From: Candidatus Intricatilinea gracilis
Lineage (GTDB): Bacteria > Pseudomonadota > Gammaproteobacteria > Burkholderiales > Burkholderiaceae_C
DNA length: 64,000 bases
Direction: 5' to 3'
Assembly (NCBI GenBank): GCA_016702605.1
Contig: JADJDQ010000021.1
Coordinates: 496,001 to 560,000 of the forward strand
Each line of letters starts with the position of its first letter. Positions within the stretch are counted from its first letter, which is position 1. The position numbers and the translations under genes are program-made. Below the pieces are notes generated by a model that did no database searches, was not told the DNA's origin, and saw only the letters and a program-made list of their open reading frames with translations. Positions 25,585 through 35,300 of this stretch are shown here, one piece after another.

Positions 25585-26757
25585 TCACAGCAGGCCCGCG
25601 CGTGCCAGATCCAGCGACACGCGCTGGAAGAACAACTGGTGACCGTAGGGAGACGGATGGAAGCCGTCCGAGAACAGGTGGGCGCGCCACCAGTTGGGGC
25701 CACTGAAGCCGGCCGGCGGAGTCTGCACGGTCAATGCTTCTTCGGTGCAGACGGCGAATTCGGCCAGGCCTGCCGACAGTGCACACAGCGGGTCGGTGAC
25801 GTTGTCCAAAGAGAACTGCGACGGATGGTCAACTTCGTCGTTGAAGGCTGTGAACAGGTCGGTCAGCACGACGCGGCCATCACCGGCCACCAGGCTGGCG
25901 AGTTTGGCGTTGAAGGCCTGGATCCACTGCGTGAACAGACCTTCGAGCTGGGCGGCCGCCGCGGCACCCGTCGCACCGCCACCGTTGGCGGCGGCCACTT
26001 GTGCCAGCACGGCCCTGAAGCGAGGCGTCTTGGTCACGCCGGGCATGTTGATCAGCACCACATGTTGTGCGCCGTTGTCCAGCGCCGCGACCTTGATCTG
26101 ATCGTAGAAGGTCTGCGCCAGCGCCGTCAGGTAGGCGCCCCCGAGTTGGCCCAGGCCGGTAGTTGCGTCGGGCGCAGCGGCCAGGATGCCTTGCGCCACC
26201 GGCACCGTCAGCACCGAGGCAGCCAGGTCGAAGAAGGTCGTCGAGGTCGGATCCTGCTGTAGTGTCAGGAAGCCGCCAATCAGGTCGGCCGCGTCGTTAC
26301 CGCCGCCGTCGATCACCAGCAGGTCGGTGGCGCTGAAACCACCGCCCACGGCCGCGGCCGTGGCGATCTGTGTGCCCACACGTTGCGGCGAGATCGCCGG
26401 GATGGTCGGGTCGATCGAGTTGATGCGTGCTGCGCCGATAGCAAAGTTAGTGCAACCGGTCTCCAGCGTGTTGGCGACAAACGTCGCGCCTGTGAACAGG
26501 AAGAACGGACACATCGCCGGCAGGCCGTAGGCTGCAGCGATGCGCTCCGGATAGATCTGCGTGCCGGCGCCCTGTACCGTGAATCGGATCTTCACGCCCG
26601 CCGGCGTTCGGAAGGTGCCGCTGTCGGCCAGGCTGTCACCGAAGACCTTGACCGAGGTGATCCTGGTCGCAGGTGTGGTGTCGCTGCCACCACCGCCGCA
26701 GGCCGCGACCAATAACGACGTGACCAGCGCGGCCAATCTTGTACGCAATATCTTCAT
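25585..26757 (-). CDS. GDSL/SGNH-family esterase lipoprotein
   Basis: This 390-residue lipoprotein has a lipobox (LVAAC, Cys near residue 20) followed by Gly-rich spacer. The SGNH hydrolase blocks are visible: FGDSLADSG (block I, catalytic Ser), GGGND (block III) and DGFHPSPYGH (block V with catalytic His). It probably hydrolyses short esters or lipids at the cell surface; the substrate is unknown. The ATG at 26757 is preferred for its GGAGA site and lipoprotein signal over a longer frame to 26847. Confidence 0.88.
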   Translation of the reverse strand: MKILRTRLAALVTSLLVAACGGGGSDTTPATRITSVKVFGDSLADSGTFRTPAGVKIRFTVQGAGTQIYPERIAAAYGLPAMCPFFLFTGATFVANTLETGCTNFAIGAARINSIDPTIPAISPQRVGTQIATAAAVGGGFSATDLLVIDGGGNDAADLIGGFLTLQQDPTSTTFFDLAASVLTVPVAQGILAAAPDATTGLGQLGGAYLTALAQTFYDQIKVAALDNGAQHVVLINMPGVTKTPRFRAVLAQVAAANGGGATGAAAAAQLEGLFTQWIQAFNAKLASLVAGDGRVVLTDLFTAFNDEVDHPSQFSLDNVTDPLCALSAGLAEFAVCTEEALTVQTPPAGFSGPNWWRAHLFSDGFHPSPYGHQLFFQRVSLDLARAGLL

Positions 26758-26782
26758 GTACTGTCTCCAGGGATTCAAAATC

Positions 26783-26794
26783 GAACGACCGTTC
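26783..26794. promoter_or_regulatory. Short inverted repeat upstream of the GDSL lipoprotein
   Basis: GAACG-AC-CGTTC is a 5-bp perfect inverted repeat flanked by a T7 run, 26 nt upstream of the lipoprotein ATG and within the divergent region shared with the asparaginase gene. It could be a TetR-type operator; I have no further support. Confidence 0.25.
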
Positions 26795-26897
26795 TTTTTT
26801 TCTCGGATGACTATAGGAAACTGACTGCATCGAGTTCGCTCACGCAAACCCTAACGAAGCTGCGGGCAACGCGTAAATTCACGTCAAGGACAGCCGC

Positions 26898-28010
26898 ATG
26901 AACCCCGTTTTTGTCGAACTCTGGCGCAGCGACGGCAGCCGCAGCGGACCAGGTGCCGGTGCCGTCGAATCGGTGCATCGTGGCGCGCTGGCCGTGGTCG
27001 ACGCGGGTGGCCACACCGTGCTGGCCAGGGGCGACACCGAGCGGCCGGTCTTCGGGCGTTCGGCCGTCAAGGGTCTGCAAGCCTTGCCGCTGGTGGCCAG
27101 CGGTGCGGCGGATGTCTGGTCGCTGAGCGACACCGAACTGGCGCTGGCGTGTGCGTCCCATGGCGGTGAGCCCGCCCATGTGGCCACCGCCGCCGGCCTG
27201 CTGACGAAGCTGGGCCTGGACGAGACCGCGCTCGAATGTGGCGCCCATGCGCCCATGTTTGGCGACAGCGCCGCTGCCCTGGTGCGCGAGGGCCGGCCGT
27301 TTGGCGCGCTCAACAACAACTGCTCGGGCAAACACAGCGGCTTTGTCTGCCTGGGTTGTCTGCTGGCGCGCCAGGCGGGCAGCGATGCGCGCGATTTCAT
27401 ACGCGGCTACGTCGAGCCCACCCACCCGGTCATGCGCGAGGTGGCCGCTGCACTGAGTGTCGCCACCGGCGTGGATGTGGAGCGGGCGCCGCGTGGTCGC
27501 GACGGTTGTTCGATCCCGACCTATGCCTTGCCTTTGACCAGCCTGGCGCTGGGCTTCGCCCGCTTCGCCACGGGCCAGGGCTTGAGTCCGTCGCACGCCG
27601 CAGCCGCCGCTCGCCTGCGCCGCGCCGTGGCGGCCGAGCCCTTCATGGTGGCTGGCACCGGGCGTTTCGATACCCGGGTGATGGCTGCGCTGGGTGAACG
27701 TGTGTTTTGCAAGGTCGGTGCAGAGGGTGTGTATTGCGCGGCGCTGCCTGAACGTGGCTGGGGTGTGGCAATCAAGGTCGACGACGGCAACAACGCGCGC
27801 GCGGCAGAAGTCGTGATGGCGGCGGTGCTTCAAGCCGCGTTGGGTCTGCAGCACGGCGAGGACGCCAGATCCGCCCCACCCACCAGCGCCGACGCCCTGA
27901 TCGCCAGCCTGGTCGATCAGGCCATGGTCAACTGGCGCGGCCTGCCAGTCGGGCGACTGGCCGCGGGCGGGGATTTCACGCGCACCTTGGCGGCCTTGCG
28001 CGAGGCATGA
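26898..28010 (+). CDS. Class 3 (Rhizobium etli AII-type) L-asparaginase
   Basis: This 370-residue protein belongs to the asparaginase II family of Rhizobium etli, unrelated to the bacterial type I/II enzymes. It hydrolyses L-asparagine to aspartate and ammonia. The catalytic SxxK is seen in RSAVKGLQ (~residue 55), followed by SHGGEPAH, NNNCSGKHSG and CSIPTYALPL, which include the conserved metal-binding cysteine/lysine region. Cytosolic, no signal peptide. It is divergent from the GDSL lipoprotein gene. Confidence 0.88.
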   Translation: MNPVFVELWRSDGSRSGPGAGAVESVHRGALAVVDAGGHTVLARGDTERPVFGRSAVKGLQALPLVASGAADVWSLSDTELALACASHGGEPAHVATAAGLLTKLGLDETALECGAHAPMFGDSAAALVREGRPFGALNNNCSGKHSGFVCLGCLLARQAGSDARDFIRGYVEPTHPVMREVAAALSVATGVDVERAPRGRDGCSIPTYALPLTSLALGFARFATGQGLSPSHAAAAARLRRAVAAEPFMVAGTGRFDTRVMAALGERVFCKVGAEGVYCAALPERGWGVAIKVDDGNNARAAEVVMAAVLQAALGLQHGEDARSAPPTSADALIASLVDQAMVNWRGLPVGRLAAGGDFTRTLAALREA

Positions 28011-28100
28011 TGGCCACCAGGTGTGCGCCCATGCCCGGCCAGCTGCTTTGCCCGGGCCGCAGTGCGCCACCAGCCGTCCCGTCGTCGATGAAAGCCCACC

Positions 28101-28673
28101 ATGTCGTCCCAGCCTGACCCGACCAGCAGCGACGCTGCGCCGATCGCCAACTTCTCGCAGTGCCACGCCGGCATCGTCGCCGAACTCGACCAGCTCGACC
28201 GCCTGCCGGCTCTGCTGGCCCCTGCATCGCAGGTGCGCCAGATCGCCAGCCATGCGCTCGGCTTCTTTCGCGCCGCTGCCTTCGAGCACCATGCCGAAGA
28301 GGAACGCGAGTTGTTCCCGGCCGTGCTGGCCAGCGCAACCAAGGGTGAGGAACACGACAAGGTGGCAGCCATCGTCGACCAGCTCACGCGCGAACATCGC
28401 CAGATCGAGGCCACCTGGAAACAACTCGAACCCGCGCTCAAGGCCATCGCCAAGGGCCAGGACGCCCGCATGCCTGCCGATGACTTGACTGCCATGCTGA
28501 CCAGCCTGATCACCGACTACCGCGGCCACGCCCACTTCGAAGAGGTCTACTTCCTGCCGCTGTCGCAGACCATCCTCGGTCGCAACGGCGACCACATGGC
28601 GGCACTCGGGCTGGCATTGCACACGCGCCATGCAATGGCCGACATGGGCAGCCTGGGCGGCTTTCACGTCTGA
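28101..28673 (+). CDS. Hemerythrin-domain protein
   Basis: This 190-residue four-helix protein has spaced histidine and glutamate ligands: QCHAGI, EHHAEEERELFP, REHRQIE and HAHFEEVYFLPL. This pattern matches the hemerythrin HHE domain, which binds a diiron centre and is used in oxygen or NO sensing and iron storage. No extra domain is attached. It follows the asparaginase gene by 90 nt. The exact role is unknown. Confidence 0.88.
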   Translation: MSSQPDPTSSDAAPIANFSQCHAGIVAELDQLDRLPALLAPASQVRQIASHALGFFRAAAFEHHAEEERELFPAVLASATKGEEHDKVAAIVDQLTREHRQIEATWKQLEPALKAIAKGQDARMPADDLTAMLTSLITDYRGHAHFEEVYFLPLSQTILGRNGDHMAALGLALHTRHAMADMGSLGGFHV

Positions 28674-28682
28674 CCCAAAGGT

Positions 28683-29609
28683 TCAGGCGTTGACGATCCA
28701 GCCTTCCAGCGGGTCGATGTCGACCGGCAAACCCCAGCCGGGGCGCAGGCTGGCCCAGCCGGCCTGCATCAGGCAGAGCACCGCATCGAGCAGGTCACCC
28801 TGCGGTTCGTCGATGAGTTCGTCGCGTTGCGCCGCCGTGATGCCAAGGCGCAGCGCCAGGCGTGTGTGGCCGGCCTGCAGGGCGTCGACCAGTTCGGCAC
28901 GGGCGGCCAGTCGCGCGTCGTCTTGCCTGGCCTTGTCGTCGGCCTTGTACGAGCGCCGACCCAGCACCTCGCGCGCCAGCAGGCCGGGGTAGGCTTCGAG
29001 CGCCACACGGGTCGAGTCGCCAGCGTGCAGGCCGGGCATGTCGCAGCCGGCGTCGATGAGCGGGCCTACGCCGGCTTGCAGCATGTAGGCCACCGGCGGA
29101 TTGACCCACTTCATCGACGGTGATGAGCCGGCCGGCATGTCGCAGGCCCGATGCGCAAATTTGCCGCCCGCCGGCCGGGCGTCACAGAAGGCAGCGAACT
29201 GCGTGCGGATATCGCTGCGAGCCAGGCCGCGGTAGTGCTGCATCAGCGCCAGCCAGTCGGTCGGCCAGCCCAGGGTCTCGACCAGTTCACGCGGCAGGCT
29301 GAACGGGAAGTCGAAGGCGCCGAGCCACGGGCCGGGTTCACTCAGCGTGGCGGCGTAGGCATCGAGTGATTCGAGCCGGCGCAGCAACTGCAGCTCGACG
29401 ACTGGCAGGTCGTCGCGTGAGCCGGCTGATAGCCCCGATGCGCCGCAGGCTCCTGATCCACCGACTGCACCCGATTCACCCGATTCACCCGATCTGCCCG
29501 CCTGATCCGGCATCAGCAGCCGGCCCTGGGCCAGCACGATGGGTTTGCGGCGCGTGGGGCTGGAGCTGAAGTCCACCCCGCGCAGCGTGAGGCTGGTGTC
29601 AGCCGCCAC
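28683..29609 (-). CDS. DUF429-family protein
   Basis: This 308-residue protein starts with GTG and overlaps the BLUF gene stop by 11 nt, so it is coupled to it. The family hallmark is the N-terminal GVDFSSSPTRRKPIV and later FDFPFSLPRELV and LEAYPGLLARE. DUF429 resembles an RNase H-like nuclease fold, but the function is unknown. A Ser/Gly repeat (SGESGESGAVGGSG) at residues ~40-60 comes from a 9-nt simple repeat. It is the last gene of the folE-BLUF-DUF429 operon. Confidence 0.82.
   Translation of the reverse strand: MAADTSLTLRGVDFSSSPTRRKPIVLAQGRLLMPDQAGRSGESGESGAVGGSGACGASGLSAGSRDDLPVVELQLLRRLESLDAYAATLSEPGPWLGAFDFPFSLPRELVETLGWPTDWLALMQHYRGLARSDIRTQFAAFCDARPAGGKFAHRACDMPAGSSPSMKWVNPPVAYMLQAGVGPLIDAGCDMPGLHAGDSTRVALEAYPGLLAREVLGRRSYKADDKARQDDARLAARAELVDALQAGHTRLALRLGITAAQRDELIDEPQGDLLDAVLCLMQAGWASLRPGWGLPVDIDPLEGWIVNA
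29461..29500. repeat. 9-nt simple repeat in the DUF429 gene
   Basis: About four copies of the 9-nt unit CCCGATTCA occur, two perfect and two degenerate. They encode the SGE/SGA-type tripeptide repeat near the N-terminus of the DUF429 protein. Changes in copy number would stay in frame. Confidence 0.8.
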
Positions 29610-30024
29610 GCCCGACGATGGCCGCGGTGGCGATCAGTTCGTCGAGCAAGGCCATGCTCACCCGGCCCGACACGGCGAACGGGTCGAGCTCGGGGCGCTC
29701 GCTGTATTTGAGGAGCAGCGACGGGTTGATGCGCGAGAGGTTCACCTGGCCCATGGTCCAGCCGGCGAAGCGGCGTTCGGTGATTTCCTCGTAGTGCAGC
29801 ATCGTCACGTCGCGGTGACGCGGGTCCTTCGCAATCGAGTTGTACAGCGCATTGACCACATCGCGGCCGCCTTCGAGCACCTGCATGAAGACATTGCCGC
29901 CGTGGCACAGCAGGCCGGTGATGCCCTGGCGCGGGTTGTGTTCGCGCGATCGCCTGAGGATGGCTTCGATCATCTCGGCGCTCAGCTCCTCACAGTGGCT
30001 GGCGTAGAGCAGGCGGACCATCAT
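29599..30024 (-). CDS. BLUF-domain blue-light photoreceptor
   Basis: This 141-residue protein is a stand-alone BLUF flavin photoreceptor. The dark/light switch residues are all present: Y7, N30, Q48 and W89. Their spacing (Q-W 41, N-Q 18) matches Y21/N45/Q63/W104 of AppA almost exactly. Other motifs are RQGITGLLCHGGNVFMQVLEG and FAGWTMG. It has no output domain, so signalling must go through a partner. It begins 7 nt after folE and overlaps the DUF429 gene, forming one operon. One likely partner is an operon neighbour. Confidence 0.92.
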   Translation of the reverse strand: MMVRLLYASHCEELSAEMIEAILRRSREHNPRQGITGLLCHGGNVFMQVLEGGRDVVNALYNSIAKDPRHRDVTMLHYEEITERRFAGWTMGQVNLSRINPSLLLKYSERPELDPFAVSGRVSMALLDELIATAAIVGRGG

Positions 30025-30031
30025 GGTGTCG

Positions 30032-30868
30032 TCATCCCTTCTTGCGGTCGTTGACCAGGGCGAGAAACTCGCGCCTGAGGTTGGGGTCTTTCAGAAACGA
30101 GCCTCGCATGACCGAGTTGATCATGCGTGAATCCATGTCGCGCACGCCACGCCAGCTCATGCAGAAATGCTCGGCTTCCATCACCACGGCCAGGCCGTCG
30201 GGCTGCATCTTCTGTTGCAGCAGATCGGCCACCTGGGTGACGGCTTCTTCCTGGATCTGCGGTCGGCCCATGATCCACTCGGCCAGCCGGGCGTACTTCG
30301 ACAACCCGATCAAGTTGCTGTGTTCGTTGGGCATGACGCCTATCCACAACTTGCCGACGATGGGGCAGAAGTGGTGCGAGCAGGCGCTGCGCACCGTCAC
30401 CGGCCCGACGATCATCAGCTCGTTGAGGTGTTCGACATTGGGAAACTCGGTCACCTCGGGCTGCTTCTCGTAACGACCCTTGAAAACTTCTTTCAGGTAC
30501 ATCTTGGCCACACGTTTGGCCGTCTCGTTGGTGTTGTGATCGCTTTCGGTGTCGATGACCAGGCTGTGCAGCACGGTCTTCATCTTCGCCTCGACCTCTT
30601 CGAGCAGCGCGTCGAGTTCACCCGGCTCGATGAAATCGGCGATGTTGTCGTTGGCATGAAAGCGCCGGTGCGAGGCCTGGATGCGCCGACGGATCACCTG
30701 CGAGATGGGCACGCCGATGTCGTCGTCGTTGCCGATCTGGCTGCTGAGGTCACCGATCTCGGCATCGTTGCCGGCGTCCGAACCGGACGTGCCACTGTCG
30801 CGCTTGATCGGTTGTGTGCGGGGGTAGATCACGGCGGGTAGTTGGGTGGTGCCGGCTGCACTGATCAC
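30032..30868 (-). CDS. folE: GTP cyclohydrolase I
   Basis: This 278-residue enzyme converts GTP to 7,8-dihydroneopterin triphosphate, the first step of folate and tetrahydropterin synthesis. Zn ligands lie in the motif ACSHHFCP and at the later cysteine in EHFCMSWRG, and the substrate-binding core GKLWIGVMPNEHSNL is intact. The catalytic domain starts near residue 55; residues 1-50 are an extension with several Asp/Asn. The GTG at 30868 is the furthest upstream start with no clear ribosome-binding site. It leads the folE-BLUF-DUF429 operon. The 241 bp upstream (30869-31109) hold the likely promoter. Confidence 0.9.
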   Translation of the reverse strand: MISAAGTTQLPAVIYPRTQPIKRDSGTSGSDAGNDAEIGDLSSQIGNDDDIGVPISQVIRRRIQASHRRFHANDNIADFIEPGELDALLEEVEAKMKTVLHSLVIDTESDHNTNETAKRVAKMYLKEVFKGRYEKQPEVTEFPNVEHLNELMIVGPVTVRSACSHHFCPIVGKLWIGVMPNEHSNLIGLSKYARLAEWIMGRPQIQEEAVTQVADLLQQKMQPDGLAVVMEAEHFCMSWRGVRDMDSRMINSVMRGSFLKDPNLRREFLALVNDRKKG

Positions 30869-31109
30869 GAAGGATCAGGTCGGCTTGTTTGAGCTGGGTG
30901 GTGAACCGGACAGGGTGTGGGCCAGGGCGATTGCAGGCAGCAAGCCGGTGGGCACCAGATCGAGATTCATCCTAACAGTGCCCTGTTGGCCTTGCCGCGG
31001 CAGGCCGGCGGCACTTGTGGCAGGGCGTGGGGGCGCTTGCGGCAGTCGTGCCAGTCGTCGGAGGTCGTCAGGCTTTATCGCTCGGGCTTGGGTGACCAGG
31101 GCTGCTTGC

Positions 31110-32174
31110 TCAGGCTTGTTTGCTCAGCCAGATGGCCAGGCCCTGGGCGTTGAGGCGGATGTCGATGTCGAGCAGCGCCAGTGTCGCGTCACGGCCGACC
31201 GGCGAGCCGGCGCGCGCCACGCCGTCGAGCAGCGCCTGCTGCACGATGGCCAGCATGGCGGCATCACGGTCGGTGGCGCTGATCTTGTCCGCGTCGGGCT
31301 GGGCGGCGCGCCAGGCCAGTGCGCCGTGCTCGAAGGCGTCGATCTGCGGATACAGCTGCTCGGCCAGGCGTTGCGGCTCGTTCAAGCGGCTGTAGTGCGT
31401 CGGGTAGACGTGGACCGGGTCGAACGACAACATGCGCTGGATCGACGCACGCATGGCTGCCGGCTCGAACTGCACCGGCGTCGAGCTCGGCATGATGTAG
31501 CAGTCGTCCACACCACGCGGGCCGTCGAACTCGCGGTAGCTGATGCCGAAGGTGTCACCGGTGAACCAGCCGCGGCTGGTGGCGTCCCACACCGCCTGGT
31601 GATGGCGCGCATGGCCGGGGCTGTCGATCAGCAGCAGCGGCCGGCCGGCCAGCATCACGGTCATGCAGCCCGGCTGGTCGACCACCAGGCTTTCGACCAC
31701 CCGCTCGGCCGCAATCGGCACCAGCTCGCCGTAGGTGGCGTGTACCACCGCCTCGCCGTACACACCGATGGCGCCGGCCATCAGCGCACTCGGGTCGATC
31801 AGGTGGCGCGCGCCGCGTGGGTGGATCAGCGCCCTGGCCGCAGGCAGCTGCGACATCAGCAGGCCGGCGCCGCCGGCATGGTCGAGGTGCACATGGGTCG
31901 GGATGACCCAGTCGACCGCATCACGCGCCAGGCCCAGCGCATCGAGTGCGCCCAGCAGGCGCGGCACGGCGGCGTTGTGACCCGTGTCGATGAAGGCGGC
32001 GCGGCCGTCTTGCACCACCAGATACGCAGCATCGAAGTGTTCGCGCTCGAACCCCGTGTCCACCACGTAGATGCCGTGGCTGAGCGGGTGCAGGTAGTGC
32101 GGCAGGTCGGTCGACGTTGCGGCGGCGCAGCTGGTGGATGCATCGGGCGACGACGTGTGATCGGGCAGGGTCAT
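31110..32174 (-). CDS. Metallo-beta-lactamase-fold hydrolase
   Basis: This 354-residue cytosolic MBL hydrolase has a complete zinc motif THVHLDHAGG, with HARHH and FTGDTFG for the remaining ligands. The C-terminal half (from ~residue 240) includes YPTHYSRLNEP and a helical tail. Substrate unknown; glyoxalase II-like or lactonase-like proteins are similar. The ATG at 32174 is chosen over a GTG at 32243. It lies 155 nt downstream of the redox fusion gene on the same strand, so they may be co-transcribed. Confidence 0.82.
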   Translation of the reverse strand: MTLPDHTSSPDASTSCAAATSTDLPHYLHPLSHGIYVVDTGFEREHFDAAYLVVQDGRAAFIDTGHNAAVPRLLGALDALGLARDAVDWVIPTHVHLDHAGGAGLLMSQLPAARALIHPRGARHLIDPSALMAGAIGVYGEAVVHATYGELVPIAAERVVESLVVDQPGCMTVMLAGRPLLLIDSPGHARHHQAVWDATSRGWFTGDTFGISYREFDGPRGVDDCYIMPSSTPVQFEPAAMRASIQRMLSFDPVHVYPTHYSRLNEPQRLAEQLYPQIDAFEHGALAWRAAQPDADKISATDRDAAMLAIVQQALLDGVARAGSPVGRDATLALLDIDIRLNAQGLAIWLSKQA

Positions 32175-32329
32175 GGTGGCAGGCAGGGCGAGGGCAAGTG
32201 GCACGGGGTGTGCCGACCATGCTAGCCCACGGGCGCTGGCCACGTGCGCCGTGGCGGTCTCGATTCACCCGGCGTAGCGCTGCTCGCGCCTTCGATCGCG
32301 AGCCACATTGGCCGCCTGTCGCGCGCTGC

Positions 32330-35300
32330 TCAGGCCACCCGGCGAGGCTTGCGCGGCGGGGCGCTCTCGACACCTGCCGGCTCGTCGTGTGGCACGGGTC
32401 GCGCTGGCGTCAGGCTGTGCGGCCGGGGCTCGATCAGCTCACCACGCTGGCGTTGCCAGGGCCGTTGCATCAGTGTTGCACCCAGGCTGCTCGACGACGC
32501 GCCGGCGCAGGCCGCGGCCAGGATGTCGTCACCGTCCGGGTCGTCACCCACCACGATGGCGCCCAGCACATGTTCGCGCCCCTTGGCGTCGATCTCGACC
32601 ACCACCTTGGTGTAGCGCTCGGCGGTGTGGAAGTGGGTGAGTGCTCGCGCTGGCGTGTCCGGGGCACCGGGCGGCGCGGGCCGGTTTGCCGCAGTGGGCG
32701 GGCGGTGACACAGCTCGATCTGGCCGGGGCCTTCGGCATGCAACTGGCCAGCGCTGCGCACGTGCAGCCCTGTGAGCTTGAGCGTCACCACGGGCACCTG
32801 ATGCTCGTACCGCGTGACCAGACCCAGTGCGTTCAGCGCGGCGATACGGCCCTGTTCGGCCGCCGGCGCCCACAGCCCGGGCAGGGCGGTGGCGGTCTGT
32901 GCCACGTCGCCGCAGGCGTAGACGCCGGCTGCGCTGCTGCGCAGGTGCTCGTCGACCAGCACGCCACGGTCCACGGCGATGCCGGCCGCTTCGGCCAGCG
33001 TGATGTCGGCTCGAGCGCCCGTGCACACCACCAGCAGTTCGGCCTCGATGACCTGGCCGCTGGTGAGCCGCACCCGCGACAGCCGCTCGCTGCCCGAGCG
33101 GTGCAGCGAACGCAGCTGCGCGTGGGTCGACACCTTGATGCCGATGTGACGCAACTGCGCTGCCACCAGCGCGGCTGCATCGCGGTCGAGTCGATGCTCC
33201 ATCACCTGATCGCCCTGGGCCAGCAGATGCACGGCCAGGCCCATCTGGTGCAGGGCGTCGGCCGTCTCGATGCCCAGCAGCCCGGCGCCCAGCACCACGG
33301 CACGGCGTGCGCCGTAACGCTGCACAAAGGCCCGCAGCGCCAGGGCATCGGCGGCAGAGCGCAGCACAAAACTGCCCGGTACACCGAAGCCGTCGAGCGA
33401 CTGCGGCACCCAGGCGTTGGCGCCCATGGCCAGGATGAGCCGGTCGTAGCGCAGCGCTTCAGAGCTGGCCAGCGTGAGTGTCTGGTGATCGGTGTCCAGT
33501 TCGGTGGCTCGCGTGTTGAGCCAGCAGTGGATGCGCTGCTCGGCGTACCAGGCGTCGGGCCGCAGCGCGAGCTCGGACAACTGATGGCGCTGGCTGATCA
33601 GGCCCGTGACGGCGGTGCGCAGGTAACTGGCCTGCTTCTCGCGCCCGATCAGGTGGATCTCGCACTGCGGGTGATGGGCGCGCAGCGTCTCGGCCGCCGT
33701 CAGGCCGGCGATGCCGTTGCCCACGATCACGACGCGGCGTATGCCTGCGTCCCAGGTCGGCCTGGCCTGGGCCAGCAGGCGACGGCTGGGCGCCCAGTTG
33801 CCGACCGCGCCAGAGCGCCCGCCCGGTGCGGCCACAGCGCCTGGTTTGCCACCGTCGACAGCCATGCCCGTGGCCACGCCGGCCTCGGGCACGGTGCCGG
33901 CGTTCAGCAGCTCGATCGCGACGAGCCCGGCCTTCCTCACCCGCGTGACACAGGCCAGGCGCACGTTGTCGCCGTGGCCCAGCCGCGCCAGCGTGGCGCG
34001 TTCGTCCGGTCCCATGGCACCCAGGCAGGCGGCGCCGCTGTGGATGTGCACGGCGTCCGCGCCGCACTGGCCCGAGCGGCAGCCCGGCTGCACGGCAGCA
34101 CCGCAGGATTCCAGGGCATCGAGCAAGGTCTTGCCGATGTGCAGCGGCGCACGGCGCCCCTCGGGTGCGATGTGCAGCTCGGCCCGGCCTGTGTGAGGTG
34201 TCGCTGTTGCTGGGTGCGGCACGGCGCGGTCGACCGCCACACCCAGCGCCGCCGGCAGGGTGTTGGCTGCAGCAACGCCCTGGGCAGGCGCGGTAGATTC
34301 GAGGCCGGTGAAGTCCGACGTCGTGGCGTTGGATGGGGTGCCCGGAGTTGTTGTGCCCCCGGCTCGATCAAAGGCCCGATCGGTAGCCCGATCGTCCACC
34401 TGTTCGTCCGCCGGTTGTCCTGCTTGATCGTCTGCCCGGTCAAACGGGCCTGGGCCGGTGGCCACGCCACGATGACCGCGACCCGGCGCACCGGCGAACG
34501 AGTGCAGGCCAGTGGTGGCCAGGCTTGTCGGCATCAGCATGGCAGCAGGCGACGACATCTGTCGGCCCGTCGGTTCGACCATTTCACGCACGAAGGCCTG
34601 TTCAGCCTGCATCGACCGCCGCACCCAGACCACGGTGATGGCCATCACGGCGGCGCGGATCAGGTCGACCCAGACCGTGCCCACCTGCTCGCCAGTGCGC
34701 CAGCCCAGCGCACCGACCAGACCGTGCAAGGTGTCGGCCCATGCCGGCGCTGCAAAGGCGTAATAGATCGTGATGCCCAGCGCGGCGCCCAGCACCGGCA
34801 CCAGGTTGCGCGCGCCACCGATCAACTGTTCGAGCAGGCGCAGGAGCAACAGGCTGGCCCCCATGAACAGCAGCATCTGGCCCGCGATGAGTGCCGCTGC
34901 GCCGGTGTGAGCCACAGGCAGCCCTGCAACCATCGGCGCGGGCACTGCCTGGCCCAGCGCCGGTGCCAGATCCGGCACCATGAAGTAACCCAGCACCAGG
35001 CCCGGAAACATCATGGCGAACCAGCGCCGGTAGTTGCGGTAGCCCGGCTCGGCGTCGTAGTGGTCGGCCAAGGTGGCGATACCGGGTGCGGCGTCGTAGC
35101 AGTTCTTGGCGCAGCCCACACACGGCGTGCACTGGGTGCTGGCCACCGTCAGGTAAGGCGTCTGGCCGAGCAGGCGCTGCACCGGCAGCAGCGGGCAGAT
35201 GCTGCTGCACCAGCCACTCTTGCCCTTGAACAACACACCACCCAGCAGTGCCGCAAGCAGCAGCCCGGCGATCAACCCGGCACTGGCGACACCACTCTGG

